A stretch of 64,000 bases of DNA, taken from NCBI RefSeq assembly GCF_001570605.1, contig NZ_BBXG01000003.1:124001-188000 (forward strand), in the 5' to 3' direction. The DNA comes from Herbidospora cretacea. GTDB lineage: Bacteria > Actinomycetota > Actinomycetes > Streptosporangiales > Streptosporangiaceae. The notes under the pieces are model-generated. The model had not been told where the DNA came from, did not search any database, and saw nothing but the letters and a program-made list of their open reading frames with translations. The position numbers and the translations under genes are program-made. Shown in pieces: positions 1 through 6,441 of this stretch. Every line of letters starts with the position of its first letter. The stretch's first letter is position 1.

Positions 1-1
1 C

Positions 2-313
2 CAGTCCCGCGCCCTGCGCGCGCTCATCGCGGCCGGCGAACCCCTGCGGATGACCCGCCTGGCCGAGCTCCTGGGCATCGTCCCTCGCTCCCTCACCTCG
101 GTCGTCGACGCCCTGGAGGCGTCCGGCCTGGTCGCGCGTTCCGTCGACCCCTCCAACCGGCGCTCCACGCTGGTCTCGGTCACCCCGGAGGGGCTGGCCG
201 TCCACGAGAGGGCCCGGGTGGCGCGGCGGGAGGCCGCCGCGGAGGTCTTCTCGGTTCTTTCGGACGAACAGCGCGAACAGTTGGCCTCCCTGCTCGGTCT
301 TCTCGACGGATGA
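2..313 (+). CDS. MarR-family transcriptional regulator, C-terminal part
   Basis: The frame is open from the window edge, so the true start lies upstream. What is visible is the recognition half of a MarR winged helix: a helix-turn-helix (LAELLGIVPRSLTSVVDALE), then the beta-wing (GLVARSVDPSNRRSTLVSVT) and the start of the C-terminal dimerisation helices. The D-x-R-R wing pattern is a family hallmark. MarR proteins are dimeric repressors or activators that often respond to phenolic ligands or oxidants. The ligand and targets cannot be read here. The next gene begins 34 bases downstream on the same strand. Confidence 0.9.
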   Translation, partial: QSRALRALIAAGEPLRMTRLAELLGIVPRSLTSVVDALEASGLVARSVDPSNRRSTLVSVTPEGLAVHERARVARREAAAEVFSVLSDEQREQLASLLGLLDG

Positions 314-347
314 GAAATGTCGGTGGGGTCTGGTAGGTCTTGGGGCC

Positions 348-716
348 ATGGCGGTGAGCGTGGACGAGTTCCTCAAGATGCTGGACCATCTGCCCGAGAC
401 GAAACAGGGCTTCGGCGGCGAGTGGGTCTCCATCAAGGTGCGCAACAAGGGCTTCGGCTACCTGTGGGAGCGCACCTCGACGGTCGGCCTCAAGACCACC
501 CTCGAAGAGCAGGCGGCCCTGGTGGGCGAGCGGCCCGAGGTGTTCGAGATACAGTTCACCACCGAGTCGACGGGGTGGGTGGTGGTCCACCTCGACCTGA
601 TCGAGGCCGACGAACTGTTCGAGCTCGTGACCGACGCCTGGTGCATGACCGCGCCGAAGTCCCTGGTCGACGCCCACGAGATCGTGCCGTGGCCCGTCCT
701 CTATCCCTCTCACTGA
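348..716 (+). CDS. MmcQ/YjbR family protein
   Basis: This 122-residue protein matches the MmcQ/YjbR family in length and layout. Proteins of this family have a small alpha/beta fold related to the CyaY fold and are usually annotated as DNA-binding, without a firm function. Visible features are a core with GFGYLWERTS and a C-terminal segment with DAWCMTAPKSLVDAHE, the usual helix near the end of the family. The start is ATG, but no strong Shine-Dalgarno is seen. It lies between the MarR remnant and a hypothetical gene on the same strand, so the three may be co-transcribed. Confidence 0.75.
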   Translation: MAVSVDEFLKMLDHLPETKQGFGGEWVSIKVRNKGFGYLWERTSTVGLKTTLEEQAALVGERPEVFEIQFTTESTGWVVVHLDLIEADELFELVTDAWCMTAPKSLVDAHEIVPWPVLYPSH

Positions 717-732
717 CCGAGGAGTTCCATCT

Positions 733-1395
733 GTGACCGCCGCCTGGGATACCGCGCTGACGCACGCCTTCGGGCAGCTGCTCGGCCGGCCGCTCGCCGA
801 CTTCGCCCCCGCCGCGACCTACGGCGCGTTCTACGGCGGCAACTGGCTCTACGAGACCGAGCTGCACCACCATCCCGGGTGGGTGCGCCGCGAGGCCCTC
901 TCCGGCCAGGAGACGGTCAGCCACCCCGAGGTGCTGATCCTGCTCGACGGCTACGCGCCCCTGGTCTTCGACGCGAGCCGCTCCCTCTTCGAGGTCGACC
1001 CCGCCGACTTCGACGAGGGCCTGGTCGCCTCGGTCTCGGTGTTCGCCAAGCCCGGCATCGTGCGCGGCGCCGACCTGGCCGTGCTGCTCGACAAGCACCC
1101 CGGCGAGCCGGGCTGGACGCTCTGGCAGGCGTGCATCGCCTCCGACGGCAGCCTTCTGGGGGCGCTCATGGCGGCCACCGCCATCGGCGACTCCCCGGCG
1201 ACCCTGATCCCGCCGTCCGCCGAGCCCAGTGAGCAGGCGGCGCTGGCCCACCTGGAGGCCTTCTCCGACCGGCGGTCCGACGACCTGGCCTACTGCCCCC
1301 AGCCGGGGAACGACGCGGTCATCGCGATGTGGGAGGGCGCGGTCGACCAATACGAGATCACGGTGTGGAACCTCGACCAGCTGGCCGCCCGCTAG
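733..1395 (+). CDS. Hypothetical protein, 220 residues
   Basis: I do not recognise this family. The GTG start follows a good ribosome binding site (GAGGAGTT) and begins 16 bases after the preceding stop, so the gene probably belongs to the same transcript. The protein has no signal peptide or membrane segment. It is acidic and rich in Trp and Tyr near its N-terminus (GAFYGGNWLYETELHHHPGW) and looks like a soluble cytoplasmic alpha/beta protein. The frame ends just before a strong convergent hairpin, which supports its coding status. Confidence 0.6.
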   Translation: MTAAWDTALTHAFGQLLGRPLADFAPAATYGAFYGGNWLYETELHHHPGWVRREALSGQETVSHPEVLILLDGYAPLVFDASRSLFEVDPADFDEGLVASVSVFAKPGIVRGADLAVLLDKHPGEPGWTLWQACIASDGSLLGALMAATAIGDSPATLIPPSAEPSEQAALAHLEAFSDRRSDDLAYCPQPGNDAVIAMWEGAVDQYEITVWNLDQLAAR

Positions 1396-1421
1396 GGCGA
1401 ACCGGCGGACAATGGGGAAAG

Positions 1422-1456
1422 ACGGCCGGGCACCCCCCGAATGGGCGCCCGGCCGT
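1422..1456. terminator. Bidirectional hairpin terminator
   Basis: Perfect 10-bp arms (ACGGCCGGGC at 1422-1431 and GCCCGGCCGT at 1447-1456) with a 15-base loop sit between two convergent genes. A short T run follows on the plus strand. It probably ends both the plus-strand gene set and the minus-strand PTS operon. Confidence 0.8.
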
Positions 1457-1459
1457 TTC

Positions 1460-1729
1460 CTACTCCGCGTCGAGGTCCCGCTCCAGCAGTTCCACCAGGG
1501 TCGACAGGGCCGCGTCGGCGCCCTCGCCCTCGGCCGAGAGTGTCACCTCGGTCCCGTGGGTCGCGCCCAGGGACAGCACGCCCAGCATGCTGTCGGCCCT
1601 GACCGCCTTGCCGTCGCCGACGCGGATCTTCACCGGCACCCCGGTCCCGGCCGCGGCCTGGACGAAGAGTTTGGCGGGGCGGGCGTGCAGGCCGGTCGCG
1701 GCGGCCACGGCTACTGTTCTCTCCGGCAT
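1460..1729 (-). CDS. ptsH: Phosphocarrier protein HPr
   Basis: HPr carries phosphate from enzyme I to sugar-specific EIIA proteins in the cytoplasm. The protein has 89 residues, the normal length, and shows the active-site box GLHARPA with the phosphorylated histidine at position 15. It also has SMLGVLSLGA, the region that carries the regulatory serine in Firmicutes. I chose ATG at 1729, which overlaps the dehydrogenase stop as TGATG; a GTG three bases earlier is also possible. It is the last gene of the PTS operon. Enzyme I is not in the window and must come from elsewhere. The linkage suggests this copy serves the adjacent permease. Confidence 0.93.
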   Translation of the reverse strand: MPERTVAVAAATGLHARPAKLFVQAAAGTGVPVKIRVGDGKAVRADSMLGVLSLGATHGTEVTLSAEGEGADAALSTLVELLERDLDAE

Positions 1730-2754
1730 CACGGCTCCACGGTGACTTTGATGGCTTCGCCGCGCATCACGATGTCGATGCCCTCAAGGACGTCGGTGAG
1801 CGGCACGCGGTGGGTGATCAGGTCGGCCACCGGGACCGCGCCCGTGGCGATGAGTTCGAGGGCCTGCTTGTTGTGGGCGGGGCTCGAACCGTTCGCGCCG
1901 ACGATGGTCAGTTCCCGGTAGTGGACGAGGTTCGAGTCGAGCCTGATGATCGGGTTGTCCTTCGGCAGGCCGCCGAAGAAGCTGATCCGGCCCTGCCGGG
2001 CGACCATGCCGAGCGCCTGCTCCTGGGCGACGCCCGAGGCGGCGGCGGTGATCACCACGTCGGCGCCGCGGTCCTCGGTCAGCTTCAGCACCGCCTCGGT
2101 CACGTCGTCGCCGTGCAGGGCGGCGTCGGGGTTGACCAGGACGGCCGCCATCTCCAGGCGGTCGGGGTTCAGGTCGGCCAGGATGACCCTCCTGGCTCCC
2201 CGGGCGCGGGCCAGGCGCACATGCAGGCAGCCGATCGGGCCCGAGCCGATCACGACCACGTCGTCGCCGGGGCCGACCCGGGCCAGCTCCTGGCCGTTCA
2301 GCACGCAGGCCAGCGGCTCGGCGACGGACGCCTCGGCGAAGCCGACGCCCTCGGGGATGCGGTTGACGCCGTCGACGGCCAGGACCTTCGCCGGGACGAC
2401 CATGTACTCGGCGAAGCCGCCGTCGTAGTGGTAGCCCATCGACTCCTGGTTCGGGCAGACCGTCATCCGGCCCCGCCGGCACTCCCCGCACTCGCCGCAC
2501 GGGATGGCGGCGATGATCTGCACCCTCTCTCCGGGCTCGAACGAGCCGGTCCCGGTCACGACCTCTCCGGCGATCTCGTGGCCCATGACGCGGGGCGGCC
2601 GGATGTGGTGGTGCCCGAACTTCAGGATCTTGGCGTCGGTGCCGCAGGTGGAGCAGTTGCGCACCCGGATCAGGAGTTCGCCCGGACCCGCCACCGGCTC
2701 CGGGGCGTCTTCGACCCTGATGTCGCCGGGCGCGTGGAAACGCGCGACCTTCAT
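1729..2754 (-). CDS. Zinc-dependent polyol (phosphate) dehydrogenase, MDR family
   Basis: This is a medium-chain NAD(P)-dependent alcohol dehydrogenase of 341 residues. Visible features are catalytic zinc ligands in CSTCGTD and VMGHEIAGEV, the four-cysteine structural zinc lobe CGECGECRRGRMTVC, and a Rossmann loop VVVIGSGPIGCLH. It resembles sorbitol, threonine and galactitol-1-phosphate dehydrogenases. The start is ATG at 2754, overlapping the EIIA stop by four bases. Between EIIA and HPr in one operon, its likely job is to oxidise the sugar alcohol phosphate made by the PTS. The substrate is inferred from position only. A classical mannitol-1-phosphate dehydrogenase (MtlD) is absent. Confidence 0.88.
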   Translation of the reverse strand: MKVARFHAPGDIRVEDAPEPVAGPGELLIRVRNCSTCGTDAKILKFGHHHIRPPRVMGHEIAGEVVTGTGSFEPGERVQIIAAIPCGECGECRRGRMTVCPNQESMGYHYDGGFAEYMVVPAKVLAVDGVNRIPEGVGFAEASVAEPLACVLNGQELARVGPGDDVVVIGSGPIGCLHVRLARARGARRVILADLNPDRLEMAAVLVNPDAALHGDDVTEAVLKLTEDRGADVVITAAASGVAQEQALGMVARQGRISFFGGLPKDNPIIRLDSNLVHYRELTIVGANGSSPAHNKQALELIATGAVPVADLITHRVPLTDVLEGIDIVMRGEAIKVTVEP

Positions 2755-3188
2755 GCTGTTCCCTCCATGAGAAGCCTTCGGACCTCCGCCTCGTCGGCCG
2801 TCTCGCGCAGAGCCGCGGCCGCGTCGGGGTCCATGAGAATGTCGGCCAGCTCGGCCAGCAGGCGGACGTGGCCGTCGCCCTTGGCGGCGATGCCGACGCA
2901 CAGTTTGACCAGGTCGCCGTCCCAGTCGACGCCGCCGGGGAAGCGCAGCACGCACACCGCGTCGCGGTGCACGACCTCCTTGGCCCGCACCGTGCCGTGG
3001 GGGATCGCGACGCCCTCCCCCACGTAGGTGGAGAGCGTGCGCTCGCGCTCCAGCATCGCCGCGACGTACGGCTCGGCCGCCGCCCCGACCGCCACGAGCG
3101 TCTCGCCGCACTGGCGGATCGCGTCGTCGCGGTCCTTCGCCACGCAGTCGAGCCTGATCGCGCGCGGGTCGAGCGGGATGTCAGCCAC
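2751..3188 (-). CDS. PTS EIIA component, mannitol/fructose type
   Basis: This 145-residue cytoplasmic EIIA of the fructose-mannitol family accepts phosphate from HPr and passes it to EIIB. The phosphorylation box GVAIPHGTV places the active histidine at residue 64, and the conserved arginine-rich turn RERTLSTYVGEG precedes it. The start is GTG at 3188, overlapping the EIIB stop by eight bases, so translation is probably coupled. In many species EIIA is fused to the permease. Here A, B and C are three separate genes in the order C-B-A. Confidence 0.92.
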   Translation of the reverse strand: MADIPLDPRAIRLDCVAKDRDDAIRQCGETLVAVGAAAEPYVAAMLERERTLSTYVGEGVAIPHGTVRAKEVVHRDAVCVLRFPGGVDWDGDLVKLCVGIAAKGDGHVRLLAELADILMDPDAAAALRETADEAEVRRLLMEGTA

Positions 3189-3492
3189 CGACCACGCCGC
3201 CGTTCTTGATCGCGTTGACCAGCTTGGTCACCGCCGGGTCGCCGATGAAGACCTGGAACGGGATCAGGACCGCCCCCTCCGGCGTCGTCTTCCGCGCGCG
3301 GGCCGCCAGGCCCTGGTGGGTGACGACCACGTCGGCGTCGGCCGGGATCTGGTCGACCGGCGAGTGGACGACCTCGATCCCGTTGCCCTTGAGCTGCTTG
3401 CGGAGCGTGGAGGCCAGCATCACGCTGCTGCCCATGCCCGCGTCGCAGGCGATGACGATCTTCTTGACTGCCGCGCTCTCGATGCCGGCCAT
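3181..3492 (-). CDS. PTS EIIB component, mannitol type
   Basis: This 103-residue protein carries the mannitol-type EIIB active-site loop IACDAGMGSS with the phosphocysteine at residue 16. It passes phosphate from EIIA to the sugar bound by EIIC. The start is ATG at 3492, five bases after the EIIC stop. A longer reading frame extends upstream in this frame, but that part is only the shadow of EIIC. The C-terminal segment (FIGDPAVTKLVNAIKNGGVV) is typical of the family. Confidence 0.92.
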   Translation of the reverse strand: MAGIESAAVKKIVIACDAGMGSSVMLASTLRKQLKGNGIEVVHSPVDQIPADADVVVTHQGLAARARKTTPEGAVLIPFQVFIGDPAVTKLVNAIKNGGVVGG

Positions 3493-3497
3493 GAGCC

Positions 3498-4595
3498 TCA
3501 CGCCTCCTGCGGAGTGGTGGATGTCTCTTCTTCCTGGGTCTCCTCCTTCTCGCCCCGGCCGAAGCCGAGGAGCGCCGCGGCGACCACGAAGGTCACGCCG
3601 GTGGCGACGAGGATGCCCGCGAGTACGCCGAAGTAGCCGCCCGGAGGGGTAACGGCCAGGTAGGCGAAGATGCTGCCCGGAGCCGGTGAGGCCAGCAGCC
3701 CGGCGCCCGTCGCGATGAACACGAGGATGCCGGAGGCGCCACCCGCGATCATGGCGAGGATCAGGCGGGGCTTCATCAGCACGTACGGGAAGTAGATCTC
3801 GTGGATGCCGCCGAAGAACTGGATGATGATGGCCGCCGGGGCGCTCGGCCGCAGGGCGCGCGGGCCGAAGAAGAAGTAGGCCAGCAGCAGTCCCAGGCCC
3901 GGACCGGGGTTGGTCTCCAGCATGAACAGGATCGACTTGCCGGTCTCGGTGACGTCGGCCGCGCCCAGCGGCGTCAGCACGCCGTGGTTGATCGCGTTGT
4001 TCAGGAACAGCACCTTGGCCGGCTCGATGACGATCGAGGCCAGCGGCAGCACGTTGTTGGTGATCAGCCAGTTGGCGGCGTCGCCGGCCACTTCGGTGAC
4101 CTTCTGGATGATCGGGCCGATGCCCCACACGCCCAGCAGCGCCACGGCGCCGCCGATGATGCCCGCCGAGAAGTTGTCGACGAGCATCTCGAAGCCGGCC
4201 CTGACGCGGTCGCGCACCGCGTCGTCGAACAGCTTCAGCAGGAACGCGGCCAGCGGGCCGATGATCATCGCGCCGAGGAACATCGGCACCTCGGCGCCGA
4301 CCACGACGCCCATGGTGGCGACCGCGCCGACGACGGCGCCGCGCTGGCCGTGGACCATCCGGCCGCCGGTGTAACCGATCAGGACCGGCAGCAGCACCTT
4401 GATCATCGGGTCGACCAGGGCGGCGAACATCTCGTTCGGGATCCAGCCCGTCGGGATGAACAGCGCCGTGATCAGACCCCAGGCGATGAACGCGCCGATG
4501 TTCGGCATGATCATCCCGGCCAGATAGCCGCCGAATCGCTGAATGGTGGCCTTGACCCCGGTGCCTTCCACGGGCGGGGTGTAGTCGGTGGTCAT
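3498..4595 (-). CDS. PTS EIIC permease, mannitol family
   Basis: This 365-residue integral membrane protein is the sugar channel of the PTS. It is a close match to the MtlA EIIC domain: MIMPNIGAFIAWGLITALF near the N-terminus, NNAINHGVLTPLG, ETNPGPGLGLLLAY, and the substrate-site motif GGIHEIYFPYVLMKP. Several hydrophobic helices are evident. The C-terminus ends in an acidic, threonine-rich tail of about 20 residues where other MtlA proteins continue into EIIB. An AAGGAG-type ribosome binding site precedes the ATG. Family similarity points to a hexitol substrate such as mannitol, but the neighbouring enzymes leave the exact polyol open. Confidence 0.93.
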   Translation of the reverse strand: MTTDYTPPVEGTGVKATIQRFGGYLAGMIMPNIGAFIAWGLITALFIPTGWIPNEMFAALVDPMIKVLLPVLIGYTGGRMVHGQRGAVVGAVATMGVVVGAEVPMFLGAMIIGPLAAFLLKLFDDAVRDRVRAGFEMLVDNFSAGIIGGAVALLGVWGIGPIIQKVTEVAGDAANWLITNNVLPLASIVIEPAKVLFLNNAINHGVLTPLGAADVTETGKSILFMLETNPGPGLGLLLAYFFFGPRALRPSAPAAIIIQFFGGIHEIYFPYVLMKPRLILAMIAGGASGILVFIATGAGLLASPAPGSIFAYLAVTPPGGYFGVLAGILVATGVTFVVAAALLGFGRGEKEETQEEETSTTPQEA

Positions 4596-4651
4596 GTGTG
4601 CTCCTTTCCGGGGAGCTCGGGGGGTGGAAAGGGTGAGACTGCGGGCCGCGA

Positions 4652-5590
4652 TCAGCCCCCCGACAGCGGCCGGGTCGGATCGGGTTCACACACGGTCACC
4701 CGATCACGTCTGATGTCGCCGGGCCCCGGCATGCGGCTGCCGGGCAGCTGCACCGCCGCCGTCGCCCAGGCCAGCCCCTCGACGAGGGCCGCCCGCCCGC
4801 GCGCCCCGGCGGCGAGGAACCCGGCCAGTAACGCGTCGCCCGCCCCGACGGAGCTGCGGGGCTCCTCCGCCGCGCTCTCGCCGAACCAGACGGTCCCGTC
4901 GTCGACCAGCAGCGCGCCGTCACGCCCGAGGCTCGCCAGCACGGTCTCCGCGCCCATCGCGCGCAGATTCGCGGCGGCCTCCAGGGCGTCGCCGACCGTG
5001 TCGATCGGCGTGCCGGTCGCCTCGGCCAGCTCCTCGCGGTTGGGCTTGACCAGCCGGGGCCCGGCCTGCAGGGCGGCCAGCAGCGCCGGGCCGCTGGTGT
5101 CGATCGCCACGTTGATCCCGGCCTGCCGGAAGCGGCGGCAGAGGGTGGCGTACACGTCGGAGGGGACCTGGGGTGGCAGGCTGCCCGAGGCGACCACCCA
5201 GTCGGCGCTGTGCGCGGCGGCCAGGACGGCGTCGGCGATCTCGTCGAGCTCGGCCGGGCTGAGCGTGGCCCCGGGCTCGTTGACCTTGGTGACCGTGCCG
5301 TCGGGCTCGGCGAGGGTGATGTTGGAACGGGTGGCCCCGGCGACCGGGACCATGATCATGTCGATGCCCTCGACGTCGAGCAGCTCGATGAGCCGCCGGC
5401 CCTCCTCGCCGCCGTAGGGGACCACGGCGCACGAGCGCACGTGGTTGGCGAGCAGCGCCCGGGAGACGTTGACGCCCTTGCCGCCCGGGTCGAGGTGGGC
5501 GGCGGCGGCCCGGATGACCTCGCCGCGCCCCAGCGCGGGGATCTCCACGGTGCGGTCGAGGCTCGGGTTGAGGGTCAGGGTGAGGATCAC
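4652..5590 (-). CDS. 1-phosphofructokinase-like PfkB sugar kinase
   Basis: This 312-residue ribokinase-fold kinase belongs to the 1-phosphofructokinase/tagatose-6-phosphate kinase branch. It begins MILTLTLNPSLDRTVE, has the first PfkB signature around DPGGKGVNVSRAL, and ends with the ATP/anion-hole motif SSVGAGDALLAGF, whose Asp is the catalytic base. It would phosphorylate a ketohexose monophosphate to the bisphosphate. It starts with ATG at 5590, overlapping the DeoR stop by four bases. In this operon it probably acts after the zinc dehydrogenase. No dedicated aldolase is present, so the bisphosphate would enter general glycolysis. Confidence 0.88.
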   Translation of the reverse strand: MILTLTLNPSLDRTVEIPALGRGEVIRAAAAHLDPGGKGVNVSRALLANHVRSCAVVPYGGEEGRRLIELLDVEGIDMIMVPVAGATRSNITLAEPDGTVTKVNEPGATLSPAELDEIADAVLAAAHSADWVVASGSLPPQVPSDVYATLCRRFRQAGINVAIDTSGPALLAALQAGPRLVKPNREELAEATGTPIDTVGDALEAAANLRAMGAETVLASLGRDGALLVDDGTVWFGESAAEEPRSSVGAGDALLAGFLAAGARGRAALVEGLAWATAAVQLPGSRMPGPGDIRRDRVTVCEPDPTRPLSGG

Positions 5591-6348
5591 GCGCGGACCA
5601 CCTCCGGGCCGTGGAGCGCCAGGTCGGCGGCCAGCTGGGGGTCGAGGACGGTGTCGGTGACCACCACGTCGATCTCGGCCAGGGTGGCGAACCGGGCCAG
5701 GTAGGTGCCGGCGAACTTGGTGTGGTCGGCCAGCACGACGCTGCGCTGCGCGGAAGCGATCATGGCGCGCTTGATCGCGGCCTCGGCCGGGTCGGGCGTG
5801 GTCAGCCCCTTGGCGACGGAGATCCCGTTGGTGCCCATGAACGCCACGTCGACGTGGATGTCGGCCAGCGGGCGCAGGGCCCAGTCGTCGACGGTGGCGA
5901 GGGTCCGGCCGCGGACCCGGCCGCCGATCATGATGACGTTCAGGTTGGCCCGCGCGGCCAGGATCGTGGCCAGCGGCGGCGAGTTGACGATCACCGTCAG
6001 CTCGCGGTCGGCGGGCAGCTCCTGGGCGAGCCGGTGGGTGGTCGAACCGGCGTCGATGATGATCGCGCCGTCCTGGGGGAGCTCGGCGACGGCGGCCTTG
6101 GCGATGCGTTCCTTCTCCGACGTCATGACCTCGTCGCGGGCCGCCAGGGCGGGCTCGAAGCCGAGCCGTTCGACGGGGATGGCGCCGCCGTGCACCCGCC
6201 GCAGCACCCCGGCCTTCTCGAGGGCGGTCAGGTCACGGCGCACGGTCTCGGTGGTGACGGCGAACTCCTCGGCCAGGGTCACCACGTCGACCCGACCGGC
6301 GGCGCGGGCCCGGCGCAGGATCTCCTGCTGTCGCTCCTCGGCGTACAT
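5587..6348 (-). CDS. DeoR-family transcriptional repressor of the PTS operon
   Basis: This 253-residue regulator has an N-terminal DeoR winged helix (EERQQEILRRARAAGRVDVV, then LAEEFAVTTETVRRDLTALE and LRRVHGGAI) and a sugar-phosphate-sensing isomerase-like C-terminal domain. The latter contains IIDAGSTTHRLAQEL and the late motif VVLADHTKF. It is the first gene of the operon, so it is likely autoregulated and released by a phosphorylated sugar, as known for FruR and GatR relatives. The promoter in front of it lies inside a perfect inverted repeat that is a good operator candidate. Confidence 0.92.
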   Translation of the reverse strand: MYAEERQQEILRRARAAGRVDVVTLAEEFAVTTETVRRDLTALEKAGVLRRVHGGAIPVERLGFEPALAARDEVMTSEKERIAKAAVAELPQDGAIIIDAGSTTHRLAQELPADRELTVIVNSPPLATILAARANLNVIMIGGRVRGRTLATVDDWALRPLADIHVDVAFMGTNGISVAKGLTTPDPAEAAIKRAMIASAQRSVVLADHTKFAGTYLARFATLAEIDVVVTDTVLDPQLAADLALHGPEVVRA

Positions 6349-6351
6349 GAT

Positions 6352-6432
6352 GTTGGTTTCGTCCTTGGGTGTTTGTTGTTTTATCTGTGATTACACCCGT
6401 TTTGTGTGGACGGTCAAGAGGTCGAAACCAAC
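6352..6432 (-). promoter_or_regulatory. Promoter and flanking inverted repeat of the PTS operon
   Basis: On the minus strand a -35 element TTGACC (6417-6412) and a -10 element TAATCA (6393-6388) are separated by 18 bases. A perfect 10-bp inverted repeat, GTTGGTTTCG at 6352-6361 and CGAAACCAAC at 6423-6432, brackets this promoter with 61 bases between the arms. A smaller repeat, GGGTGT/ACACCC at 6367-6372 and 6393-6398, flanks the region just downstream of the -10. The region is noticeably AT-richer than its surroundings. Two DeoR dimers bridging the arms is an inference. Confidence 0.6.
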
Positions 6433-6441
6433 CCGAAACAC

